64,000 nt of DNA from Lanius collurio (lineage: Eukaryota; Chordata; Aves; Passeriformes; Laniidae). A program made the position numbers and the translations under genes. Below, in pieces: positions 1 to 11,042 of this stretch (the stretch's first letter is position 1; every line of letters starts with the position of its first letter). The notes beneath the pieces were generated by a model. That model had not been told where the DNA came from, did not search any database, and saw nothing but the letters and a program-made list of their open reading frames with translations. The stretch is from the NCBI GenBank assembly GCA_020086605.1, contig JACBWW010000090.1:1314638-1378637 (forward strand), given 5' to 3'.

Positions 1-3000
1 TTAGCAAGTCTGATTATATTTGCTAAGAGATCTTTATCAGTAAAAACAAGAAAAACTGTCTCACCAGTGCAGTGAATCAACAAATGGAAGTGGTGTTCTG
101 AACAGAAAGTAAGGTGCTAAAATATTCAATTGGACCCCAAAGCTCAGGCATGTGTCACAAAATTATCATTCTCTTCCAATGCTCAATGCACCTGTGTCTT
201 TTGGGAAAAAGCCTTGGTTTCTGCCAGCACCAGGGCATGCAAATCTTCTGTTTTCTTTATCTGAATGAAAGCAAAATGTATTTGAGGACATGCCTTGGTC
301 TGCACAGCACTCAGGAGTGGACTTGCCTTCATCCCCAAAATTAAGCATGCCCATCATCCAGAGACCATGAACACTGGTCCAGTCCCCAGCAAAAAATGGA
401 CAAAATGGCCCTGCCTCGGGGTGTCCGTGGTTTTTGGAGAGCAGTTGAATATCATGGCAAACCACAGCTGCCTCCTCCAGCCAAACTCCCACGGGGGTGG
501 GATCCATCCCACTGCCAGCCCCTCGTCTGCCAGGAGAGTGGTGCACATCATCAGCAATGTGCTCTTTTCTCTGCCTTCTTAATGGGCTAAAAACAGTGGG
601 AAACAGAGAGATAATTTTCTATTTTAATGATCAGAAGGGTGTTGCCCATTATTCACAGCCTACACACAAGATGTTATGATTTTCAATTTTCCTGCACTGA
701 TCATTCAGTCAGTTTGGCAGCTGACCTTCAAGTAGTCATGGTTTTTCAAAAAAAAGGAGGAAAAAAACCCAAACAGAAAACCCAAATACCCATTATCAGC
801 ATATCAGAAAAGCAAAATAATAGTAAATGAGGTGGTAAGGATCTCACATGCAAAAGTTGTGAGCAGAGCTGCCTCTGTCTGCAGCAGCCAGATGTTTTCT
901 TGGCAGTGGGAGAAGTTTCAGTTCAGGAGAGCATCAGCTGGATGTTTGGGATGCTGGACATTGCCCTGCAAACAGCTGCAGCACCAAAATGGCACTTTCT
1001 GGACAGGTTTCTGCAGCTGTTTCTACTTTGTTAGGACATATCACATGCCTGCTACTGAAATCAGAGGATGTCAGCAAGCATTACACAAGCAATTTACTGT
1101 CACTGGTGTATATGGGTATTAGCCAGGGACATTTTTCACAGCCAAGAGGAATTTCTGCTGAGTGTTGGTCAGAAAATAAAGGACATTTTGCCACCCAGAA
1201 ACAGCTGCAGTAGTTTCTGCAGTGCCTGACATCACTCAACATACTCCCAAAGTGTTGAACCACACAGAGATTACCCCAACAAGCCAAAAGAGATGGTAGG
1301 GTCTAAGAAGCAAGTGTTCCTATGGCTTGAATCTGGAGTAACTTGGTTGAATTGCAGGTAGTAAATAGCCTAATTAAACAGATGTAATGACTTAAATGCC
1401 TGCTAGAAGTCAAAAGGAGATGCATGTATTTTTCCATCACAATTTTGGTAGTATTTACCAAGTTAAGAGGTGAAATGAAGAAACATAAGTTTCTGTAAAT
1501 CATTGATTGGAAAAACATAGATTTTTACTCTTTCAGATGATGCTTCTTGGCAAAACATTAAATTGGAATAAATTTCAAGATTGAAATCTGTTTAAACAAG
1601 TGGCAGTTTAAAAAATGCTTTAATTATGGGTTGACAGGAACTTAGCCTCCAACTCAAACCATAATTGTGAGCGCTCTTAACGAATCCATCCCATTTTTGG
1701 TGTCAGCTCAGGATTTGCCACTGTAAGATCTTTGAATGAAGAGGACTAAAAGCCATATACAAAGCAAATCAAACACAGATCACGTTTCTACTAGTACGTT
1801 ATATACAGTTTGCAAACAAAAATGGGTATTTTGGTCTTGGCACCCCTTCATTCACAGAAACACAGTTATGGATCCAGGAGGCAGAGACAGCTGATGTGCA
1901 GCTGCTTTGCAGAGCAGTGCAGAGGCGTTGGTAGAGGATGTGTAGAGCTGGTGATTAATGAGACTGTGGAAGAACCCATTGATGATGTCCGGGGAACATT
2001 CCTGTGTGTTTTTAATGCCGTGAAACATGATCAAGTATGAATTCTGTACATCTGGGAAGATGTCAAATTCCAGGTGATGTTTGGAATGTTGCAATTAAGC
2101 TATTACAAAGACTTTTGAAATAAACAGGAGAAAAAAAGTTGCCTGGGATGTGTATGCGAGTACTCTTGTTTTTTCTTCTGAGCATGGAGAGAAAAAGGTG
2201 ATGCAGGAGCACCTCTTGGGTGAGAGACCCCCTTGGAAACGTATGGCTTGGAGACCTCAGAGCCATATGGGGAGACCCCACAACTCCCCAGATGCTGGGT
2301 ACACTGTGTATGGTCAAGCAGAAGCAGGTGGGATAACAACTGGTGTGATGTGCTTCCAGTGTACCCCGTGGTCCTCTGTTAAATTCTGCAGCTGAGTCAT
2401 CATTTGCTTTGCAATAAAATAGAAAGCAGATGGAAACTGTTTGCTCTGTAAACAGTTACAAGGAACTTCCTATATATCCCCTCTCCACAGCTTCCATTCA
2501 AATCAATAGAAGCCATCTGTCCAAGGTATTGAGATAAATCTTGGGAATGTTGATATTGACTAGAAAGGCACTTAAAAGATCAATCACACTGCTAACAGAG
2601 AAATGTCACTGCACCAAACATGGAGGCTTGCTAATCTTGCTAGATAACATGGACCCAGAGGGCAAACCTTTCTTGTTTATAAACCCAGGCAAAGCCCCTA
2701 CTGCTGCCCCCATCTCCTCAATATCATAAAACAAGCCCCAGCAAGAGCTGCTGCTGGGCACAGGCTGTGGATGGCACCTGCTGCTGCAGTGTCCAGCCAG
2801 ACACAAAACCCGAGGGCTGGTGTGACAGCCCCGGTCAGCCAGAACACACACAACTTATTTTACTGGCAGAAAGGATAAGGGCTGAAAAGTTGCAGCCGCC
2901 AAAAGTTATGCTGGGCCCAGCAGTGAAGGGGAGAGAGAAATTTTGGGCTGTTTAGCACTTATTTCACTGATGTTGGGTGTCCCCAGAATAGCTATGCTAG

Positions 3001-3533
3001 GAGTCCAATGCCCCTGGGGTTTATTCAGGCTCTCCCATGCTTCAAAAAAGTTAACATTTTCAGAGTGTTTCAAATCCTTCACAATTCCAGCCATAAAGTT
3101 CTCCATTATAGAGTGTGGTGGGAAAATCTTACTAATCTGCTACATATTCAAATTTATAAAAAATCAGAAAAAAACTTTTTTTTTTTTTTTTTAATAATTA
3201 CCCATTTTAAACCACTATATTTTGATGCTACTATTCAAGTGTCTTCCTGGTTTGCAAATATATCCCTGAGGAGCCACCAGCTACCTCAGCTCATTCCTAA
3301 TGGGAAAAAAAAAAATCACTGATCTCTGCTCTTCAAGAAAGCAGCAAAGCAAATGAGTGGAAGAGAAAACTCACTGGGAGGAGCAGCACCAGCGGCTCCC
3401 ACAGCTGCTCTGAGGTCTCACAAGGGGCTTGTCCTGGTGTAGGCAGAAGGCCACTGTGAAAGCATCCAGTCTTGGTGCATATCAGGGTAAAGTAATAAGG
3501 CTGGGGGTTGCCCAGCTGGTGCTGGCTGGGATC
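1..3533. other. Gene-free flank, nothing recognised
   Basis: Unique-looking sequence with short open frames only and none matching a known family. It contains a T17 tract at 3176-3192. In human the gene downstream of MSH2 is KCNK12, but I see no potassium-channel pore motif here. Confidence 0.6.
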
Positions 3534-3569
3534 TGAGGCTCAGACCCAAGAAGCCGTAGCAGACCCGGA

Positions 3570-3618
3570 GAGGTGATCCCGTGAGGAACCGTCTGCAGAG
3601 GTGATCCCGTGAGGAACC
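3570..3618. repeat. Tandem duplication in the LTR (period 28)
   Basis: A 21-bp unit, gaggtgatcccgtgaggaacc, occurs at 3570-3590 and again at 3598-3618 with no mismatch. The 7-bp spacer after the first copy (gtctgca) is only partly echoed after the second (atct). It lies in the presumed U5 part of the LTR. Confidence 0.85.
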
Positions 3619-3804
3619 ATCTCCCAGGGGGTCGTGGCTTCTCTCAGCCCTCAGACGGGGCTGCCTGCAGAGGTGCCTGGCTCAGCAGCCATCAGCTCTC
3701 AGTGATTCAGGGAGTGATTTTGGCTCTGCTCTGCAAGGCAAACCCCCCAGGTCAGGCCCGGATAGAGAGAGGAGAGGTCCTGCTGGTGGTTCCGCAGAAG
3801 CAGC

Positions 3805-3810
3805 TTTATT
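3805..3810 (-). terminator. LTR poly(A) signal AATAAA
   Basis: The hexamer lies about 65 bp downstream of the LTR TATA-like box on the same strand and is followed by GCTGCTTCTGCGG. This matches the R-region position of a retroviral polyadenylation signal. Confidence 0.5.
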
Positions 3811-3873
3811 CTTCCATCTTCCGCGAAGGGGGGACCAGAGACGGATCCTCTGCCGACTCGGGGTAGAGGGGTC

Positions 3874-3882
3874 TCTTTTATG
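3874..3882 (-). promoter_or_regulatory. LTR TATA-like box
   Basis: CATAAAAGA on the minus strand, followed by pyrimidine-rich sequence. It lies upstream of the AATAAA hexamer at the spacing expected for a short retroviral R region. Whether it is active is unknown. Confidence 0.5.
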
Positions 3883-4161
3883 GGGGTACAGAGGTGGGTG
3901 TGCAAGGGTGAGAAACCAATGGGTATTAGGGTATTTTACATATAGTTTCCTAGAGTATCATGGGTTTGTCTTCTCTCGCTGTAACCAAAAAGATTCCCTC
4001 TTTCCCAAAAAGGGGCCTGCAGGGGGATCGTGTAACCTCCTTATCTCCAGGCCTCCCTGCCAGGGCAGGGACTTGTCAGACCCTACATCTGGAGACTTTG
4101 CAGTTCCCTTTATCTAAACAAGGGCTTCCTGAGAGGACAGAGGCTTGTCAGACCCTACATC

Positions 4162-4886
4162 AGGGGGTGGAAGAAGGCAGCAAGCTCATTGGGAGATGAT
4201 TTCTCTTGTTTCTGCTGCTGGTGGGAAGTTCATCCATGCTGCCCTCAGGTGACTCCTCATGGAGTGGATATGGGTCTGCCAGTACCCAATCAGAACATGC
4301 ATCTGTCTCCAGGCCTCCAAAATCCTCTCCAGAGGCAAGAATGCAAAAATAGCTTTTCATCCAGTTTATTGCAGCAGGATCCAGCCCTCACATAAGGGCT
4401 GCATTTATATTGACATTACCGGGATGATGGGGCTGCCCCGAGTTCCCAGATGAGTCACTGGGATTTAATCCCACGCTCATACCAGTATCGGCTCGGTGTC
4501 CAGACTGGCTGCTGGCAGGTCCCCGCTGTGCCACACTGGCTTCCTTCCTTTCCAGCATCCCCCACAATGGGCACATGTGAATTTCTGACACTCCCACCCT
4601 GCTCCCAGCTCACTGAGAGACAGCAGAAGACACAGCCTTAATTTCGAGAGAAGCAAATGTGCCGGACAGAGCCCTGCACAGGATGAGGCAATTACAGGTG
4701 ATTCATTAGACCTTGTGTACTGAGATTTGGGGTTTAAGCCTGTATTGGGGCTTTCAGTGGTTCCAGACACCACGCTGCAAACTTCATTGGGTTTTCCTGG
4801 GACTGGATTTTCCTGGGACTGATTTTCATTGTCCTTCCATCTCCAGGGGGCACCTGATCACACACCCAGAAACACACTGATACCTT
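4162..4886. other. Gene-free stretch between LTR and CR1
   Basis: No gene is recognised. It contains a 16-bp tandem duplication (ttttcctgggactgga at 4792-4807, repeated from 4808). It is less AT-rich than the rest of the flank and could include more LTR-derived sequence that I cannot delimit. Confidence 0.5.
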
Positions 4887-5348
4887 CAGGGTGCTGGAGT
4901 GAGTCCAGAGACTGAAGCTGGTGGAGAGTCTATAGGGTAAATCCCATGAGGCGTGACTGGAGGAGCTGGGGGTGTTTAGCCTGGAAGAATGGAAGCTCAG
5001 GGGTGACCTTATCACTCTCTACAGCTCCCTGAAAGGAAGCTGTGGCCAGGTGTGGGTTGGTCTGTTCTCCCAGGCAACCAGCAACAGGAGTGGAGGACAC
5101 ATCCTCAAGTTGTGCCAGGGAAGGTTCATGCTGGACATCAGAAAGAATTTCCTCATGGAAGGGGTTGTCAGGCATCAGAATGGGCTGCCCAGGGAGGTAG
5201 TGAAGTCACCGTCCCTGGCAGTGCTCAAGAAACTGGACATGGCAATCAGTGCCATGGCCAAGTTGATGTGGTGGTGTTCGGTCAAAGGTTGGACTGGATG
5301 ATCTCAGAGGTCTTTACCAACCTAACTGGTTCTGTGATTCTGTGATTC
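4887..5348 (+). mobile_element. CR1 retrotransposon 3' fragment
   Basis: 5'-truncated CR1 LINE in plus orientation. The decayed C-terminal end of the reverse-transcriptase frame is visible as FSLEEWKLRGDLITLYSSLK. It is followed by the CR1 3' UTR (GGTTGGACTGGATGATCTCA) and the diagnostic octamer tail, two copies of TTCTGTGA ending at 5348. This 5' truncation is typical of avian CR1 copies. Confidence 0.9.
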
Positions 5349-8300
5349 TCTCTACAGCGCATCCAAAAATTACATTTTGTGCCACTGTTGCATTTATATA
5401 GGAAAATTATATAAAGGTTAAAATCCACCTCACCCTAGTCATGTAACCAGTTATTTTGGTGGAAATGACGCTGTTTGAATGAGTGCTCCAAAAAAGGTTT
5501 CACCTGAAATACCCTCGAAATGTGCTGTACAAGTCATTAAAGCCCTCATCATGCCCACTGTTTTTCTCTTTGCTTTTATCCACTTTAATTGGTCTCCTAC
5601 CCCATTTATTCCTCTACCTGCTTCCAAGTCCTCTGTTTCCTTCCCACTGCTTTATTCTCCCAAACTAATACAAGGGCTGTGTGTGACCTTGTGACCTGCT
5701 GAAATCGGTGCCAAAACCTCCACGGCTGAGCCGATCACCACACCAGCTCTAAAAAAGAATCACACCCTCGCATTTGCACTAAATGTCCTTGTTCCCCTTC
5801 ACACCCCAAGTGACTCCTTCAAAGGACAAAATTCTGTCACTGGGGGTAATTAAAAACAGTTCATATCCTGCTAAGATTACAGGTTTAAAAATCTGAGTGC
5901 CAGGGAAACAAGGCGTTTGCTGTTTTTGGAGGAAACGAACTCCCACAAGAAACATATAACTTAATTTTGCTGTCAGATGTTCCCACAGACTCCTCTTGAA
6001 AGTCAACCGAAGCTGTATATATGTGCCTGAAGTCAGTTTTAAAAAAGAAATTACATTTATATTTAGATTGTCACCCTCCAGTCATTCAAAATGGTTCATG
6101 TGGGAAGTTTATAATGCTGTGATCAAACCCTTTATTTTGGAATTTATTGATATTTGAGTCAATCTCACTGTTGATCTTCTGCATAAAAACTTCTGATTGC
6201 CTTTAACACACGCATCATGTTGACACCGAGAGAGATGGTCCTGGGTGATCCAGCCCTGGAGCAGTGGCAAAGAACTGGGGACACTTTCCCTTTGGGCATA
6301 TTGGCAGAATTAGGAGAGGGAGCCCCCTTCCCTCACCTCAACAGCTGCAGGTGCCCGTTGGACAAAGTTTTATGTCCATATGTCCATCACCACCTAAATG
6401 TCACTCAGCTGGCAAAATACTGCATGTACGGCTCCCTTGGCCAAGGAAATTATTGTGACCTTCTCATGCTCCTGATAAACCAGAGAAAGGGATAACAAAA
6501 TAGTTGTTGGGGAGGATCCAGTGCAGCCATAGCTGATGTGCCTGGGTTTGCTGTGCTAAGAGTGGCCGTCTAATGGCACCTCTCTGCTTTCAGCATGGCT
6601 TGGTGTCCTACCATGCTTCACACCAAGGGCAGGCCTGTGCACTAGAGGTACTGATAGATGAGTTCTGTGCTGTTCCTCAGATCCTCTGACTCCCAAAAGA
6701 GACAAACCCTCCATCCTCACTGAGCTGCGGACCAGTGGCCATCCCTACCCCTTCCTGGGGAAATTCCGTGGGACAAGTGACTCTAAGTCTCTGCTGTTTC
6801 AGTGGAAAATGTGGGAATTTGAGAGTGTCTTTCAAATAAAGGGTTTCTGCTAACCTGTGGTGTCTGGGGAAGAAAAACTATTTAGCCTAACACACTGCTG
6901 TAGCTTAATGACATGGGAAAAAAAGTGATTAAATCAATGGAGGGACCAAACCACAAGGACTCCTCTTGGGTAAGATGAAGGGGTAGCTTTGCTTTATCCA
7001 TGTGCTTCAGGCTCTCCTCAGCTCACTCCTGCCTGGTCAGACAGGGTCGGAATTCTTCTCCTGCACTCCTGGCCAGAGCCGTGTCCGCGCCAGGAGCTGC
7101 AGAAGTCCCTGTCTCATTACATCAACTGCATTTGCAATGCAAAATCAAACCAATTCATCTGAATTGTACAGGGAGAGACACTCATCTCTGAAATCTCTGC
7201 AAATCAGGTAAAAACCATCAGCAACTGGAAAGGAAAAAGCAAATATGGACAAGATTATTCATACCCATATAATCATGTTGATTTTTACCAATATTTATTT
7301 TTATCTCTCATCTTCCAAAATGTAGGTATAATTAAGCAACCACTCATGAGCATCATCTGTGCTAGTAGTGAAGAAATGAAATATTCCTATGTAGACCTGA
7401 TAGTTGGTGGTAAATGTTAGCATATCCTTGAGATCTGCAAAATCATTAAAGCAGAAATTACCTCATATTAAAAATGGTTATAGGCAGTTACAGGCTGTAT
7501 TCACAGCCCTTTAGAGAAAAAAAAAAATGAACCATCAAGGATAATTTTTTTGTCACTGTTTCCATCTGAAGTGCAATTACCTTTTTTCTAGCCCCTCAGA
7601 GCATCATCAATAATGAGAAGCCTGTGGATGAATCAGATACTCCATCTTGGCTCCCTTCTGTCGCTGGTGATTTCCAAGCATCTTGTGACCAGCTGTAGGC
7701 TTCTCCACAAGCCTCTGAATGAGACATTTTTGGCACCCTCATTTCATATACATTATTTTATGGTCTCATGAGTTTTTTGCAACATGAATGATTCTATGAG
7801 TCTATACACAGAAAAATACCAGAGAGTGGAGGACTTGTCCACCACAACATGGGAGACCTGTGCAGGAATCTACAGCACATCCTCGAGCCCCAGACCAGCG
7901 CTGTCGGCAGCACATTTTTCTGTGTGGTTGCTTCTGCAGATGATCAGAGTCCTGACCTTACAAATCTTGAGCACCTTGGCTCCAGCAGAAAAACAGAATA
8001 TTCGGCAGTTTCTGAACTTTTCACCAAACCAACTGCCTTGTGCACACAAAGTTGGTAAAAGTGGACATCAGGGCACTGAGAGTATTGTTATTAAAGGCAA
8101 TTGAAAGAGCTGAAAGAAGATGTTGCCACGTACAAAGCTGTTGGGGATAAATCCTCCCACTGTGCAGGTATCAGAACTAGGAGGCAGGAATCAGAAAGCA
8201 GCACAGCTCAGTGGGATTGTAACAAAACATCCATTTATCAAAGTAGTCTAAAAAAAGCATAGCTCTAGGTTTTGATGCTGCCAGTGAAAAGACAGCTGCA

Positions 8301-9499
8301 TCTCTCAGCAATTTTAAAAGCTATCCTAAAAATTACTTTATTTTTGCTTTGTACCTAGGCACTGAAAAGTCAATGAGCTAACTTTCTAGAAGTTTTTTAT
8401 GGTATCACATCCCAACCTAAATGCATTTTGATCTACACTGCAATGCTGTAAAAAAATTACTTCAAAAGTGCACGTGAAAATAATTGTTCACTCTTTTTGA
8501 TTGGTTTCACCTACAAAGAGCAGAGACTACAAAGAAATCTGGAACCACAGACAGGCTCTGCTGGAAAATCCTCAGAAATATCACAGCACTTTCTTGCTAG
8601 AGTACATCATTTTATTTTCCAAAGCAAATGGAAACATAACCAGTGCAAAATCCTGCCTCACGTCGCAGGTGCTTGTTTGCTTTTCCACAGAGGTGCTGAA
8701 GATGGGTGCAGCCAGCACATACCATCAGAGACGGCTCATACACCCTCTGTGCATCTCCACAGAAAGAAAATACAACTTAACACAGCAGTCAGTGCAGGTA
8801 GGGGATAACTCCCTGTGCACTGCCAGGCACGGGGGCAGCTGCCCAAAGCCCTAAAGGCAAATGTGAGGACACCTGGGTGCCTCTGGGGCAATTTGGGCTG
8901 CATTTGGGGGTTGTCCAGCATCTTGTCCATGGATGGGACAAGAGCAGACTCTTCCCCCAGGGCTATTCCTGCACAAACTAACTGAGAGGGGTGGGAACAC
9001 CAAAGGGGTCTCAGCACTTCCACTGGGGGTGTTTTACACATCTCCCACCCTCCTGCCTCTCACTTTGGTCACACATGCAGAACACCTCAGGATCCAAACT
9101 CTGAGCAGGAGAACGGGTGCCACCATAGTGCCCAGGTCTCCCTGGCAAACTGGCTCCTTCATCACCTGCAGTGCCACAGTGCCCCAGGCATGGCAGCAGT
9201 TGTGCAGACACAGTGACACTCAGCTCCCTTGTCAGCCCGAGGCAGCATCCAGAGCACTGCCAGCATCCATCCCATTTGCAAGGAGAAGGTGGTTTGGCAC
9301 TGGTGCCCAAAGAAGTGCTCCTGGATGCCCTTCAAGCAAATAAATACAAAACAACTCCAGCAGAGGAGACTCAAAAGCCATTTTTTAAAGAACATAATTT
9401 TATTAAAGGGTTTTAAAGAAATTGTCTTTGCCCAACAGAATGAAAGGAGGGGTGGTGGGCTGGCAGGAGCCTGGCATTCAGGGTGACACTTCTCTTTCA
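5349..9499. other. Gene-free flank, nothing recognised
   Basis: About 4.1 kb without a recognisable gene, repeat family or RNA gene. Open frames are short and appear random. It contains scattered A-rich and T-rich tracts, for example near 7509. Confidence 0.55.
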
Positions 9500-9790
9500 G
9501 AGAATCATAGAATTACAGAATCATTAAAGTTGGAAAAGTTGGGTTAATGATTTGACTCAGTTAAGATCACCAAGTCCAATCATTAAGCCAGCACTGCCAA
9601 GCCCACCTCTAAACTGTGTTTTTGAGTGCCACATCTACATCACTTTTAAATACCTCCAGAGATGGTGACTCCACTACTTCCCTGGGCAGCCTGTTCCAAG
9701 AGTTGACAACCTTTTCAGTGAAAAATAATTTCCTAATATCCAATCTAACCATTTCCTCTCATCCTGTTTATCTGCTACATTTCCTCTCTG
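9500..9790 (-). mobile_element. CR1 retrotransposon 3' fragment
   Basis: Minus-orientation CR1 3' end. On the plus strand it starts with the inverted tail (AGAATCATAGAATTACAGAA) and continues through the characteristic stretches GTCCAATCATTAAGCCAGCA, CCACATCTACATCACTTTTA and GGGCAGCCTGTTCCAAGAGT, then degrades. Only 3' UTR-like sequence is preserved. Confidence 0.9.
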
Positions 9791-11017
9791 CCCACCAGCC
9801 CTTTGGCTCAGCAGTGGCACTATTCCCACCTCTCCCACTTCTGATTAGAATGTGGTGCTGACATAGAGGATCTGCAGAACCTGCCAGGAGAGAAACAACC
9901 CCCATAAAGAAAATCATTCCAAGACACTGCTGGTACCCACAGATGCCCAGGGCCAAGGGGAAGTTTTCTCAGGGCAAGAGATGATTTTGATAGGCTCAAG
10001 TCAGCACCAGTAGCACCCCATATAGACAGGAGAGGATGCATTCACTGCATCATTCAGCACTGTCAGTCATCTTTTCTCTAAAATCTTTTAAAATTTCAGA
10101 AACAGCAGCTGGGTGTTATTAGCATGAGTCCTGTACCCTCCAGTATTTTTCTAGTACCCCATTAGTGTTGAATACACTGTGCTGGCAGCTCTGGGAGTCT
10201 GGGAGCATCATCCTTCAGAGAGCTTTTCCCTGCTTGGTTCAGTGCTTTCTTGTGCAGGCAGGAAAATTGTTGTGGGCGGTATTAAAGCACCTGCAAGGCG
10301 GATGTTGAGACTCCGAGGACAGCCCTGAGTAGGCAATATTTGCCTTGTGAGTGGTGTGGTATTACCGTCCCTGCCCAGCTCCGTGGGGTCCCACGTGCCC
10401 CACAGAAGCACGGGTGGGTTCAGTTTACAGTCAGTAGCAAAGAGCCGAGAAGGGCATTTGGGTGCGTTCTGGCAGGAGCACTTACTGCTGCTACACTGTC
10501 AAAGGGTGCAAGGGCAAATACAAACATGATCCCAAGGCTCACAGCTTCATCCAGGGGTGGGGAAAAGGCAGGAGAAGGGAACAGGGATCGATAGGGAAGC
10601 TCTGGTGGAGTGACCAGGGGTAAAAGCTGAGAGCCAGCTGGGGAATCCAAACTGGGGTGGGTTGACACAACAGAACAAGCATCCCAAGAGAAGCCTCTTT
10701 CTCTCACCATGACCGTAAGTCTCTGGCACCAGAGACTGTCCTACCAAGAGCTCTCTCTGTCCCTTGTGCCACAGGCCAGTCAGCCACCACAGTGTGGTGT
10801 TCAGTTCAAACTGCCAAGGTTTTCTCCTCCATGGTTACATGCCATGGGCTGCAGAGACACTCCAGAGAAGTCACATGGATTTTCTTCCCCCACTGCTGAA
10901 CAAATCTAGTCCTTCCAATCCCATTATCAATGGGAATTTCTATCTGGACAGGCTGTAGAATTGCAAGCCACTAAAAATATGGCTTAGAATAAATGCTGCT
11001 CTCCCCAGAAAGGGGCT

Positions 11018-11042
11018 GGGGGGGGGGGGGGGGGGGGGGGGG
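11018..11042 (+). repeat. G25 homopolymer
   Basis: Twenty-five consecutive G, preceded by AGGGGCT and followed by AGCGAG. Such a tract can form a G-quadruplex and is prone to assembly and length error. Confidence 0.9.

Larger units (their letters stand above)
3534..4161 (-). repeat. Solo endogenous-retrovirus LTR (minus orientation)
   Basis: Read on the minus strand, this has LTR architecture. A U3-like part opens TGTAGGGTCTGACAAG. A TATA-like CATAAAAGA sits at 3874-3882. About 65 bp later comes AATAAAG, then a GC-rich U5-like part with two copies of a 21-bp unit (3570-3590 and 3598-3618). The base composition and CpG density differ sharply from the flanks, which suggests a relatively young insertion. 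No gag, pol or env coding sequence lies beside it, so it looks like a solo LTR left by recombination. The outer ends are uncertain and I found no clear target-site duplication. The family name cannot be assigned by eye. Confidence 0.65.

Noticed and set aside
3570..3618. CRISPR-like repeat
   Set aside because: There are only two units with a 7-bp spacer, inside an LTR of a vertebrate genome.
4972..5301. 109-codon open frame containing a reverse-transcriptase-like segment
   Set aside because: It is a fragment of a 5'-truncated CR1 and is reported as a mobile element, not as a gene.
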